DNA of 64,000 nt from Chloranthus sessilifolius (Eukaryota; Streptophyta; Magnoliopsida; Chloranthales; Chloranthaceae): positions 64,017,597 to 64,081,596 of the forward strand of contig CM037590.1 of assembly GCA_021018995.1 (NCBI GenBank), in the 5' to 3' direction. Position numbers and translations under genes: made by a program. A model generated the notes under the pieces. The model worked only from the letters and a program-made list of their open reading frames with translations, had not been told where the DNA came from and did no database searches. Each line of letters starts with the position of its first letter. The first letter of the stretch is position 1. Below are positions 23,155 to 33,764 of this stretch, piece after piece.

Positions 23155-23260
23155 AAATTTGAGGGTCGAATTTGGGCTTTTCAGCCTGATGCGCTTTTGG
23201 GGCAATTCGAGGATCGAATTGGAATTCGAGGGTTGAATTTGGAATTCGAGGGTCGAATTT
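23155..23260. repeat. Four AATTCGA-GGN-TCGAATT palindromes in the solo LTR
   Basis: Copies at 23155, 23204, 23223 and 23243; the last three are 19-20 bp apart. Each is an AATTCGA arm, three or four central bases and the inverse arm. One arm is worn in the first and third copies. Confidence 0.8.
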
Positions 23261-24633
23261 TGCCCTGTTTCTGGACTTTGGAAAATTCTTGGAAAATGTT
23301 ATGGGGAGCTTTTGGGTTTGACTTTTGAACCTTATTAACATAGTATAGTGTTAATCATTGTAGGTTTGTGGTAAAGAGTCTATTGTGAGGACTTTTTGGT
23401 GTAATTTTTGACCGATTTGAATCGAGGTAGGGGAACCCTAAACCTAATTGGCATTTTATTTTAAGTATTGATTTTTTTTTTGTTTAAACATAAATTCTGA
23501 AATTTTGTTGGAATACAGCATAAATAAGAACTTTGAATTGTGACACAAATAAGAACTCAGAAATTTGAAACTTCAAAACCTCATTTACGAATGTGAATTT
23601 TGTATTAGAACTCCGAAAATTCAAAATGTATTATATACATAAAATCTTATATGTTTAGCAATTTACATTCGATTTGAGGTTAATACGAACGAAACCCTAT
23701 ATTTTGCCAACCGTGTTGACGGTAACTCAGTCTTGCGTAAGTTTCCCTCATTACGTAGGGGCTTGTTACTCTTTCTGAAAAAAGGTTCATGAACGACGAT
23801 GGTCAGTAGGGTTTTCCATCGGTGATACTCGTGCTCTCATGCTATATGTAATTTGAGAGATAAAATTAAGTTATAAATTTAAGATAAGAAGCATGCCTAA
23901 TTCAGAAATTTGAAAACATCTGAACATCGGATCTGTTGAATCATTTTTGGCTTACTATTTTAGAATTGGAATTTAGACATTAATGCATCTTTTGAAAACC
24001 ATATCTGATCCGATTTTTGTCTTTGAAAAACCTTTACTTATGAGAAGATGTAAATAGATAAGTTTCCTCTATTAAGCTTTGATGTTAGCTCACCCCGACT
24101 ATACGTCACAGGTGCTGAGACTGACTTAGGATCGGACGATCTTGATCTGGAGGACTCTGACTACATTCCTAAGGAGGAATTAGAGACCCCAGTAGAGGAG
24201 TTCTTTCCCTGATTTTGAACTGTCTTTTTAGTACTTTTGTTTAGAATTATTTTTGAATTATGGGCCCTAGGCCATTATTTTATCATTTTGACATCACTAG
24301 AGGAACCATCATTCGGAACGATTATTTTAGGTGTTTAGATTGGCCATCACCGGTGGTTCTTCCTGGTTACTCTTGGTGATATATTTTTTTTTGTATGAGC
24401 TTTGTCCTTGCTTTGTCTTTTGGTTTTGTTTAGACCTATGTTTATGGTGCCGGCTTTAGTTTGAATTGCGGCTTATTGAGAAATCAACAAGTTGATGAAC
24501 CGGCTTTTCTTATAACTTAAGGATTAAAAAATTCGAGTCGTCATAAGATTTTATCTGCTCTGACAGAGAGCAAGCAAAGAGCTGCTTCTGCTCTTATAAG
24601 AGCTAACCCAAACACTCCCCAAGGGGTTCTTCT

Positions 24634-24826
24634 TAGGGCTCTCAGCCAGTCGGTTTACCCAATACCCGACCCCATGTTTATCGGGTCCAACATATAAACT
24701 TGCTACCCGACCTTTAGTTCTGGTCGGGTCAACTAAGTGGTTCGTTGGGTCAAGTCGGGTCGGATTGGGTATATGCCATTTTCTCGTAAGGCAGCGAAAA
24801 TTTGGCCCGAACCGTTGACAGCGATA
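24634..24826. mobile_element. hAT-type MITE, 193 bp
   Basis: Ends TAGGGCTCTCAGCCAGTCGG and, inverted, TATCGCTGTCAACGGTTCGG. Flanks GTTCTTCT and GTTCTGCT agree at seven of eight bases. The inside is rich in CCCGAC/GTCGGG words. A probable partial relative starts TAAGGCTCTCAATGGGTCGG at 33591. Confidence 0.7.
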
Positions 24827-24919
24827 GTTCTGCTCCTTAATTTAACACAAAGGATTGATCCAGAAAAATAATAGGGAAGTAAAATGGGGTGGATTTTTTA
24901 AAAAAGGGAGGTAAATTTA

Positions 24920-25062
24920 TTTTTTTTAGGATGTCACACATCATAGACAGCTCGGATGTAGTGCCTGTGTAAATTGCATGCAGAGATGAGCTGATTTGGC
25001 GCAACACACTAGGAGGAGACCCGCACAAAGGACGGGAGCAAGCATGGGGATTAGAAAACTAT
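24920..25062 (-). mobile_element. Truncated SINE, third copy
   Basis: Same family as 15581 and 17490: T8 tail at 24920-24927, then the conserved body to GGGGATTAGA. It breaks off where a CACTA MITE has inserted. Confidence 0.65.
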
Positions 25063-25180
25063 CACTACAAAAATAAGGTGTTTTAGCGGCACTTGCTGTT
25101 AAGGCAATTTTTGGAAGCGGCAAGACTAATAGCGGCAATTTTTTATAGCGACAGTACTAATAGTCTTATTTTTTGTAGTG
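25063..25180. mobile_element. CACTA-type MITE, 118 bp
   Basis: Ends CACTACAAAAATAAGG and AGTCTTATTTTTTGTAGTG, with a perfect TAT duplication on both sides (25060-25062 and 25181-25183). Compared with 5840-5972 it lies in the opposite orientation. Confidence 0.85.
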
Positions 25181-25341
25181 TATATTAGAGAATGTGCATG
25201 AGATCTAGATGTTTGGGGATTAGTGACAAATAACACTTCATGTGCCATCCGATCTTATGATTAGGTGCTACAATAATATTACCTAGTCCTCCGTACCAAG
25301 CTAACTTTACCCTATATTCAATCCATGGTCATTTTTTTCTC

Positions 25342-25606
25342 GGAATAATTAGAGAAACATGCCTTAAAAACAAACTTTTTAGCAAAAAATGCCTCACCTC
25401 AAACATTTTAGAAAAAAGGTGCTTTCATGGATTTTGGAACTTCAGAAAACCGTGAAAGCACCCATTTAAAAAAAAATTTAAAAAAACAGTACTTGCACGA
25501 TTTTCTGAAGTTCCTAAATCCATGAAAGCACGGTTTCTAAAACATTTGATGTTGGGTCTTTTTTGCTAAAAAGTTTGTTTTTGAGGCATTGTTTTCTAAA
25601 GTGCCC
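25342..25606. mobile_element. Foldback MULE-type MITE, 265 bp
   Basis: Nearly the whole element is one inverted repeat with arms of about 105-110 bp: AACAAACTTTTTAGCAAAAA and GTGCTTTCATGGATTT occur in both arms. The terminal GGGCACTTTAGAAAA (right end, inverted) is the same as in the MULEs at 21006 and 31126. Flanks agree at seven of nine bases. Confidence 0.75.
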
Positions 25607-26193
25607 TTTCCTCTCTCTTGGTCTCCTTTCTTTTCACCGTAGATGGGTGAAAACGTCTGTCACCAGGAACCCTCACCAAGTCGCACACTTCTCCATTGAT
25701 GTGCCGCAGCAGCAAATGCTCTCCAAGCTCTGTCATAAAATTCTTCTAGTTTATTAAAATTTTGGAAAAAATTCTCGGAATAAGTGATTTGTCCAACTTT
25801 TTATCGAATATTCACTTGATTAGTCAATTCTTCAAAAATTTCAAAATTTGACGAGTTTTCTGAATTCTTTCAAAGTTTTATCAATGTAATACAGGTATTT
25901 TAATCATTTTTCGTAGTAGTTTTTCATGAGTGTAAATTGTTAATGCATGCCGACAATTAATGGTTAACATATATTTTATATACTTTAATAATTTACTATT
26001 ATTTTCATAATTTCCCAATTTTTTCCCGAATCATGAATTTATCCAAATTAAACTGAACTCCACTGAATGATTGCCGAATGTGAATTTAGTGAACTTATTT
26101 TCTTGCACACTAGTTTTTTATCAAACGATGGCCAAATCAAGAGAACTGGTGTACTTTCTTGCACACTAATCACCAGATTTAGCTGGTTTAACC
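25607..26193. other. Intergenic, nothing firm
   Basis: AT-rich. A 64-codon plus frame (25563-25757) overlaps the MITE end and has no recognisable domain. Confidence 0.35.
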
Positions 26194-26477
26194 TAGATCG
26201 ATAGTCCCACATCACTTGGGTCAATGGCCTTGAATTATATGCCTGGGCAAATCTTACCTTACAACTCGGTTTTGCAAGGTTGAGTTAGGCCATAGAATTC
26301 TACATGGTATCAAAGCAGGTAGCTACGGGGTTATAGAGAGACACGTTACACGTGAGGGGGCATGATCGATAGTCCTACATCGCCTGGGTCAACGTCCTTG
26401 GGCTATATATAAACCTGGGCAAGCCTCACCTTACAACCCGATTTTGTGAGATAGAGTTTGGCCCATGAAATTCTACA
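26194..26477 (+). mobile_element. TRIM retrotransposon, complete, 284 bp
   Basis: Two direct repeats of about 111 and 115 bp (26194-26304, 26363-26477) share GATCGATAGTCCYACATCRC, TGGGCAA, CCTTACAACYCG and end ATTCTACA. Between them are only 58 bp: a primer-binding site TGGTATCAAAGCAGG right after the first repeat and a purine tract GTGAGGGGG right before the second. Flanks TAACC and AAACC agree at four of five bases. This is the layout of a terminal-repeat retrotransposon in miniature, with no coding capacity and fully dependent on other elements. Confidence 0.85.
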
Positions 26478-26499
26478 AAACCAACCCTGAATTTGTCCC

Positions 26500-26750
26500 T
26501 TTAAGACTGATACATATCGGTCTTAGGCCTATATATATTTGCCTTAAAGGGAACCAATTTAGTTCGGTATTAAAACCTTCTTGGTATTAACCACTTTATA
26601 TCAAAATATCGACCAAATTGAACTGATATAGTATAAGTATCAGCTGGTATAGGCCAATATTTATACCCATATCGAACCGGGGCTTCATATCGGATATGAT
26701 ATAGCCGATATTTAAATCCATGCTGCAACCTTGCCCCTCTTCCTTTTTCA
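26500..26750. mobile_element. TATCGG/CCGATA-rich element, partial
   Basis: Dense in ATATCGG, CGATAT and GGTAT words like the hAT-type MITEs at 44014, 50792 and 54703. The right end, inverted, reads CAAGGTTGCAGCATGG; the left end is unclear next to the TRIM. Confidence 0.5.
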
Positions 26751-26833
26751 TCAAGACGAGTTGAAACTGGCACGGGAACTATGGATACTAATCACATCTA
26801 TGGTTTTGCCCATAACACAGAATTATGTGTGAC

Positions 26834-27014
26834 CATGTGTCAAAATCTCGGTTTTTCAATATGTATCTCAAGTTACGTATTAGTCAGCTCCAAAACTGAT
26901 ACATATTGGACGATACATACCAAAATATATGGGTCGATACATTCAATATAACAACTCAGTCTGCTCTGAAACTGATATATATCGGACGTATCGGTTTTGT
27001 CCGGAATTTTGACA
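26834..27014. mobile_element. hAT-type TATCGG MITE in the CEPR1 upstream region
   Basis: Inverted ends TGTCAAAATCTCGG and TGTCAAAATTCCGG, with the same internal lexicon (ACTGATACATAT, CGATACAT). TATGTGAC and TGTGTGAC flank it, matching at seven of eight bases if the right end is at 27014. It ends about 235 bp before the CEPR1 start codon. Confidence 0.55.
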
Positions 27015-27022
27015 TGTGTGAC

Positions 27023-27248
27023 TAGGATGCTCACATTCAAGTTAGTGGGTATAATTACAAAAGCTTCTTTTCGTAAAGACAGAGCTTCTCTCTCTTTTAA
27101 TCTCCATTGCAATCTCCTTTTATCATCATCACCAATGTTTAGTAGTATTACTGTTTAGCAATGATTCCTCAACTATGATGTTTATATACTTCATCTCTCT
27201 CACCCAACCTTCTCAGCAACTACCAAAGCCTCCATTAAAACACCTCCA
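27023..27248 (+). promoter_or_regulatory. CEPR1 core promoter and 5' UTR
   Basis: TTTATATAC at 27181-27189 is a good TATA box, followed by pyrimidine-rich CATCTCTCTCACCC, which would place the start near 27215 and give a 5' UTR of about 35 bp. The start codon context is CCAATGGC. Mobile elements reach to within about 170 bp of the TATA box. Confidence 0.5.
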
Positions 27249-30200
27249 ATGGCTCTCCCACTCTTCCACTTTCTCTTAATCATCTCTTCCCTTTCTTTCA
27301 TCACCCTCTCTTCACAAGATCACAACCAGTCACACTACTTCTCTCTCATGAAACAATCTCTGTTCGGGGAATCGATGTCCCGTTGGAATGGCGGCAGAAC
27401 CAGCAAAGACTCCTACTGTAATTACACAGGAATTGGTTGTAATGATCGTGGGTTTGTCACAAAAATCGACCTCTCCAAGTGGTCACTCTCTGGACGGATT
27501 CCACCCAACGTATGCTCATATCTTCCCGAACTACGAGTTCTTCGTCTCGATCACAATAATCTCGAGGTAAACTTTCCGGCTGGCCTCGAGAACTGCTCCC
27601 TTTTGGAAGAGCTCAATCTAAGCTGGCTGAACCTCGCGGGAAAGGTGCCAGATCTCTCGCGATTGAAATCTCTTCGGGTTCTCGATCTTTCGTACAACAA
27701 CTTCACTGGTGAGTTTCCAGTTTACATAACTAACCTCACAGATCTTGAGTACGTCAATTTTAACGAGAACCCCGGCTTCAGCTTGTGGGGCTTACGCGAG
27801 GAATTCACTAGGCTGACAAAGTTGAAGACTATGATCCTTACGACTTGCTCGGTGTCCGGTCAGATTCCGGCGTGGGTCGGGAACATGACGTCCCTCGTCG
27901 ACCTACAATTGAGCGGGAATTTTCTAGTGGGTCAGATCCCGGCCGAGATGGGGAAGCTGAAGGGCTTGAAAATGCTTGAGCTTTATTATAACCAACTCAC
28001 CGGGGATATACCCGATGAACTCGGAAACCTTACACAGCTCACAGACATAGATGCCTCCGTTAATCAGCTCATTGGCGCAATACCGGAGAGTTTATGCGTG
28101 CTTCCAAATCTCCGGGTTTTGCAGTTTTACAATAACAGTCTCGCAGGTGAAATCCCCATCATGCTCGGTAACTCCAAGACTCTGAGGGCCTTATCGCTCT
28201 ACGAGAATTCCTTAACTGGTGAATTGCCACCCAATCTGGGGCGATTTTCGAATTTGACCACGTTGGATGTGTCAGAAAACCGACTCTATGGCGAATTGCC
28301 GCCGGATATTTGTAGGGGAAGGCACTTGATGTACTTCCTTGTATTGGATAATTTTTTCTCCGGCAAGCTGCCAGAGAATTATGCCACATGTGACTCTCTA
28401 ATTCGATTTCGAGTTAGTAATAACCGGTTGCATGGTTCGATCCCAGAAGGGCTGTTTGGCCTTCCTCTCGTTTCGATCATGGATTTAGGCTTCAACAGTT
28501 TCGAAGGTCCAATTGCAGGAACCGTTCAGAATGCCAAGAACTTGCAGACCCTGATCATACAGAGCAATCGGATTTCAGGTGCCTTGCCGCTGGAAATCTC
28601 TCAGGCTAGTAATTTGGTGAAGATCGATCTCAGTAACAATTTCTTATCTGGTCCAATCCCGTCAAATATCGGAGACTTAAAGAAGCTTAATCTACTGAAT
28701 TTGCAGTACAACAGGCTAGTTTCATCCATTCCCGACTCACTTTCTTCGTTGAAATCTCTCGATGTTCTCAACCTCTCCAACAATCTTTTAACCGGTAGAA
28801 TCCCCGAAAAACTATGCAAATTATTACCCACATCACTCGATTTCTCAAACAATAAGCTCTCTGGTCCTGTTCCCCTGCCTCTGATCAGAGGAGGATTAGC
28901 CGAAAGCCTTTCGGGTAATCCGGGTCTTTGCGTTTCAGCTTACCTTAGTTGGCCAACCGAAACTTTCCCCATCTGTCCCCAATCCCCCCTTCAAAAGCGA
29001 GTAAACCGTGCTTGGGTGGTCTCAATTTCCTTGGTGATCGTTTTTGTCGGACTTCTCTTGTTTCTTAAACGATGGTTTAGCAGAGAGAAAGTAGTAACCG
29101 AACAAGACGCCTTGTCATCTTCCTCATCCTTCTCCTACGATGTTAAGAGCTTCCATAAGATAACTTTTGACCAGCGCATGATCATTGATGCCTTGATCAA
29201 TAAGAACATCGTGGGGCATGGAGGGTCTGGGACTGTGTACAGGATCGAACTGAGCCACGGTGAAACTGTCGCAGTGAAGAAGCTATGGCCTAGAAAAACA
29301 AAGGACCCGTCATCAGACGATTTCATTTTCGATAAGGAATTGAAGACCGAGGTTGACACTTTGGGAAATATTAGGCACAAGAACATCATTAAATTGTATT
29401 GCTGCTTCTCGAACTCGGATACTAATTTGTTGGTTTACGAGTACATGCCAAATGGTAATCTATGGGATGCTCTTCACAAAGGGAAGAGTGCTCTAGATTG
29501 GCCGACCCGACATAAAATTGCGCTAGGGGTCGCACAAGGCCTCGCTTACCTCCACCACGATCTGTTGCCGCCTATAATTCACAGAGATATCAAGTCAACC
29601 AACATCCTTCTCGATGCGGAATTTCATCCTAAGGTTGCAGATTTTGGTATCGCAAAGGTCTTGCAAGCAAGAGGAGATTCAACGACTACTGTGATCGCCG
29701 GGACGTACGGGTACTTGGCGCCAGGTAATTGAATTTTCAATTCTATTCAAATTAGAGATTAATTACTTCTTTTGGGTTTAATTCAGATAAGTCCCCTACC
29801 ATTTCTTTGTTGTTGATTGCTTTTTTTTCCATATTGTGCATAGTTACACAATTCACAAGCAATTTGGTTTCTTATTGGATCAATTCATGGTTCATGGAGT
29901 TATTTACAGTCATCAAAATTGATTTGGTTTTTAAAATTTCAAATCTTAATGAGGGCTAATCTCAATTAGGATCATGTATTAATCCAAGTCCTTTATAGAA
30001 TACAGATAGCACCCTGTTCATATTAATCATCCAAATTGATTTTTAGATCCAATTATCTTCCTTTACAATTGAAATTTAATCAAATTTCATTAAAAACTGT
30101 GACAGAGTACGCATATTCGTCCAAGGCAACAGTCAAGTGCGATGTTTACAGCTTTGGAGTAGTCCTAATGGAACTTATAACAGGGAGAAAGCCGATTGAA

Positions 30201-30494
30201 GTCGAATTCGGAGAGAACAAAAACATCATATTCTGGGTCTCGTGCAAGGTCGCGACCAAAGAAGGTGCAATGGAGGTGTTAGACAAGCGATTACAGGGCT
30301 TGTTCAAGGACGAGATGATCCGGGTTCTTCGGATAGCAATCCGATGCACTTGCAAAGCCCCATTGCTTCGCCCGACCATGACCGAAGTTGCTCAATTGCT
30401 GATTGAAGCGGACCCTTGTCGGTATGGAGAGTGCAAATCAGCAAACAAGCTCAAGGAACCATTATCCACCGTCAAGGATATGAACCCATCTTAG
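27249..30494 (+). CDS. CEPR1: LRR receptor-like kinase of the CEPR1/XIP1 type (two exons)
   Basis: The predicted product is a plasma-membrane leucine-rich-repeat receptor kinase of subfamily XI; Arabidopsis CEPR1/XIP1 perceives CEP peptides in nitrogen and root signalling. Exons are 27249-29724 and 30106-30494, with a 381-bp intron (CCAG|GTAATT ... GACAG|AG) that splits the APE motif, a usual place in this subfamily. The product is 954 residues, near the family length. Signal peptide is about 1-22. An N-terminal Cys pair (YCNYTGIGC) and about twenty LRRs run from roughly 70 to 550, with a second Cys pair (GLC..PIC) after them. The membrane segment is about 588-607 (VVSISLVIVFVGLLLFL). Kinase: GHGGSGTVY loop about 655, VAVKK lysine about 675, HRDIK about 778, DFG about 798. 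All catalytic residues are present and the frame is open. Orthology is inferred from overall similarity; a close paralogue is the alternative. Confidence 0.92.
29725..30105 (+). other. CEPR1: CEPR1 intron, 381 bp
   Basis: GT at 29725 and AG at 30104-30105; AT-rich and free of recognisable mobile elements. Splicing restores P-E-Y of the kinase activation segment. Confidence 0.9.
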
Positions 30495-31116
30495 TTTATT
30501 ATAGTAACAAAGGGTTTAGATAGGGGTTTAGGTGAAGGAACATATCAATAATCTCTCTCTTAGTAGTGAATGGCTCTTCATAAACTTTTTTATTTTTTTA
30601 TAAAATCTTCTATCTTTTTTATTTACTTACTGTTGTAATTTGTAAGGATGTGTTAGAATTTTGGTTAACAGCTTTAGAGTAACGCATGGCATCTATAAAA
30701 AATAGACCCAAAAAGATTACATTCTCTGCTTTTTAGCCATTCATTTTGTTGCTTTTTTCCTTTCTTTATAAGGATGTGATCCGCATTATTTGTATTCTGG
30801 TTTCTTTTGCAATAAAGTGGGTTCTAGATTATTTGAATTTAAAAGTTCGGTAAGATTCGGTTTGGCTTGGACCCACTTCAGATTTGCTTTAATTGATTGG
30901 AAAAGAGTTCCTACAGATTTTTGTGCAATTTTGTCTCTAATGTGGATAAAATCAAAGGGGTCGCAATTTGTGCCTGCTATCAAGTAAACCCAATTCACTT
31001 GGAGTAAGTTGAGTTCTAAAAGTTTTTATTAATTTTAAGTAAATTTATCATAATAACTCACTTTTCAAAAATAATGTCAATTTAATATCCATTTCAAACA
31101 TTTTATCAGAAGGAGG
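30495..31116. other. CEPR1 3' flank, no further gene
   Basis: T-rich sequence holding the presumed 3' UTR. Overlapping frames on both strands at 30786-30998 look like chance. Confidence 0.4.
30811..30816 (+). terminator. Possible CEPR1 poly(A) signal
   Basis: AATAAA 317 bp past the stop codon, with T-rich DNA before it. An AATAAT at 30549 is a nearer alternative. Confidence 0.35.
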
Positions 31117-31231
31117 TTTTATAAACAGAATTAGAAAAACGTCGTTATTTCTCAAAGGTTTCAGCGCATTATACTCTAATCAAAGCTTTTAGAAAAAAAG
31201 GATTTCACGGAATTTTAGGGTCTGTGGAAGT

Positions 31232-31681
31232 GTGAAATATATTTCTACTTTAGTCAACAAAATGGGATATGCCCAAAATACCCTTATTTTTTCCCCTCTT
31301 TGCTCAAGCTCTCCGACAATGGCGCCGACGACATCATTTCTAAACCCTATAGACAACGGCGCTGACGACACTATTCCTAAACCCTACTGGAGCTCTCCAA
31401 CAACAGCGCCGATGATGCCATTCCTAAACCATACTGACAACGGCGCCAATGGCCCCATTCGTAAATCCTACTTGAGCTCTCCGACAAAGGCGCTAACGAC
31501 GCCATTTCTAAACCCTACTAGAAGACAACTTCCGACTATTGAAACCGTGAGCAAAATGATTGCAAAAAATCAGCTGGAAAACAGAGAGCATCCAAACGAA
31601 ACCTTGATCAATGCCGGTTTTCCACGCGACACCATTGCCCTCGCCGGCATTGAAGCTAGGGATAGTTTTTTATATTATTAA
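31232..31681 (+). CDS. Hypothetical repeat ORF inside the MULE
   Basis: A 149-codon frame that starts just inside the left terminal repeat. Its middle is a tandem repeat of about 84 bp (28 codons) built from SSPT-A-TT-FLNP and DNGADDTIPKPY-like halves; roughly two and a half units are present. The C-terminal part (ETVSKMIAKNQLENREH) is not repetitive. I recognise no domain. It could be captured host sequence, as in Pack-MULEs, or simply a tandem repeat whose unit is a multiple of three. No expression evidence can be had from sequence. Confidence 0.3.
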   Translation: MKYISTLVNKMGYAQNTLIFSPLCSSSPTMAPTTSFLNPIDNGADDTIPKPYWSSPTTAPMMPFLNHTDNGANGPIRKSYLSSPTKALTTPFLNPTRRQLPTIETVSKMIAKNQLENREHPNETLINAGFPRDTIALAGIEARDSFLYY

Positions 31682-32717
31682 TTAAAAAAAATTTCCTTAA
31701 AACCTTTAGCCAAACCACTCATATGCCATTAATGGAGGTCATCAACAACTAACACATGATTTAAAACATCATTAGTGGAGGTCATCCGATGAAAACCATT
31801 AATAGAGGTCAACATTAATGAAGGTCGTCGTCACCGATCTAGAGCTTTGATATTTAAGAGAAGAAGATTAGTGGTCTAAAATTTTATAAATGGAAGTCAT
31901 CACCATATAATCACACAGAAATTGAATGTTAAAATGCCCAACAACCGATCGAAGCTTTAATTTTGTGAAAAAGGGTTTAGTTTTGGTTGTTGGAGAGAAG
32001 ATAAGTAGATGGGCATTATGGTCATTTCACATGGCCAAAAATCCTTGTGCTCAATCACGCTTGAGAAACTTTCTGCATATCACATGTTTTAGTACCTCTA
32101 ATTTCCGTGAAATCCTTATTATCTAAGGCTCCGTTCGAGAGCTTTTTCTAGCCAGATTCTGCCCAGAATCAGAGATAATATGTAAAATCTGATCAAAGAC
32201 CACGTTCGAGAGTTGTGCTTGGGATCTGGGAATCGGAGCTTTTTCCGAGTGAAAATGACATTTGAACGCTTGAGCAAATTGCTAGAATTAACTCAGATTC
32301 TGAGCTCAGATTTCGGTTGTGAAGTATACTTCACTTTAGCATATATATATGTAATCTGAACTCACTACTCAAGTAGTCAAAAACTGAAACTGCTATGTTG
32401 AGTCTTCGGCATGTCTTCTTCTCTAAAACAACTGAAATTGAAACCCAGATTTTGCAAAAAACTCATTTCTCTTCTTTCTCCTTCTCTCCCTCTCCTGAAT
32501 TTAGCCATTTTTTCGTCGAAAAATTCGTCGGAACCTTGCCGGAGAGTGTCTTCTTCTTCTTTTCTTCTTCTCTCTCCTCTTTCCTCTCTCCTCTCTCCTC
32601 ACTCCTCACTCCTCACTCTCTCTCTCTCTCTATCTTTTATACCTTTTTTTGTGTTTGAAGTTGGAACGAGAGGTGCCTCTCTCTTATCTTTTTGTCTTGC
32701 AAATTGGAACGAAAGAA

Positions 32718-32900
32718 GTGTCAGTTTTAAAAGAGAGCCATTACTTGCACCCTTAAAGCTGGGTTAGCTGCGTTTCAAAATCACCTTAAAGTTGGGTTTT
32801 TAAAAGGGATTCATTACTTGCACCCTTAAAGCTGGGAGCCATTACTTGCACCCTTAAAGTTGAGTTTTTTCAAAGAGAGCCATTACTTGCACCCATAAAA
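32718..32900. repeat. Four-unit repeat of GCCATTACTTGCACCCTTAA
   Basis: Units at about 32738, 32807, 32831 and 32879, each followed by AG-TGGG-like sequence and TTTT. Spacing is irregular because parts of units are missing. Confidence 0.8.
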
Positions 32901-33717
32901 TTGGCCCTTACACTGAAGTTAAAGAAAGACTAGGTATTTTAGAGACACATATCATGCGAAAACGCAATCTAGGCCGTCTGATTTGAAGTTTATGTTCTAT
33001 AGATCTCTATTCCATAAGATTTGAGCAAAACACGATACTTCTTATATGATATATTGTGGTCAACAGTTGAATGTGAAATAATCTTTGACTACTTTTAATC
33101 ACATGATGAAGAGTATATTTTGTAGTTAATATCTTTAAGGCATAGCCTTCAAATCAAACAGCTTAGATGATGCTTTCACATAACATAGGTCGCCAAATTT
33201 GCAAGTTTTTCTTTTAAATTCAGTGCAAGCACCAACTTTCCGAGTGCAAGTGATGGCTCCCTATTTAAAATTATACCCTTCTTTAAGTGCACTCATGATT
33301 ATTTAACGAAATTCAAACTTTTCCACCATCAGATTCATTGACCTTCTTGAATCAGAAATAGAGATCATGTTACCTTTAAATCTTCCACACATTAGATCTC
33401 AAGATCATGGTCCACTTATTATACGGTCAGATGTTGGTTCCATGTACCAATATCTCCTAATAAATAACTATGATCATGGAGTGTCATGAGAATTAAAAAC
33501 AGGCCTTCTATGGGTTTGACTTGGGTCACCCCCTCATTAAAAAGTTTGCATCTTTCACTAGCATGTAGGGCCTTATTGAAATGCGATTGACTAAGGCTCT
33601 CAATGGGTCGGGCAGGCCCAGAAAAAGTGATCCTTTCTATCAAGCAAACCTGACCCGATATTCGGATCGGGGTTGGGTTGAGTGTTCCAACACCCGGTCC
33701 GCACCCGACCAAGATAT

Positions 33718-33720
<3 letters not shown>

Positions 33721-33762
<42 letters not shown>
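33721..33762. repeat. (AT)n microsatellite beside GGGTCGGG-rich DNA
   Basis: About 21 AT units. Just before it (33595-33715) is a stretch of GGGTCGGG/CCCGACC words starting TAAGGCTCTCAATGGG, probably a truncated hAT MITE like 24634-24826. Confidence 0.8.

Positions 33763-33764
<2 letters not shown>

Larger units (their letters stand above)
22381..24545 (+). mobile_element. Ty3-gypsy (Tekay-like) solo LTR, 2165 bp
   Basis: Starts TGTAATATTC, ends near GTCGTCATA and is flanked by AGATT on both sides (22376-22380 and 24546-24550), a 5-bp duplication that proves a single LTR. It resembles the LTR at 55932-58527 in layout: similar start, TATA then a CTTCTTCCTC stretch, GTTAGCTCACCCC against GTAGCTCACCCTG, and ACCATC...CACCGGTGGTTCTTCCTGG against CACCAATGGTTCTTCTTGG. 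It carries a palindromic array at 23155-23260. Confidence 0.75.
22225..24620. mobile_element. Small TIR element split by a solo LTR
   Basis: The left piece (22225-22380) starts GGTTGAGTTTGGGTTAGCTC. The right piece (24546-24620) ends, inverted, GGGGAGTGTTTGGGTTAGCT. GAGCAG and CAGCTCTTT motifs recur in both pieces. Removing the LTR leaves about 230 bp. The termini look like a PIF/Harbinger-type MITE, but no clean target duplication was seen. Confidence 0.6.

Noticed and set aside
23036-23341. 101-codon minus-strand frame with repeated FDPRI words
   Set aside because: It is the translation of the palindromic array in the solo LTR.
30036-30494. Separate 152-codon kinase ORF starting at 30036
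   Set aside because: Its first part is intron; from 30106 on it is exon 2 of CEPR1.
32395-32767. Overlapping Ser/Leu/Phe-rich plus-strand frames
   Set aside because: They come from a pyrimidine-rich stretch inside a transposable element; no domain and no codon bias.
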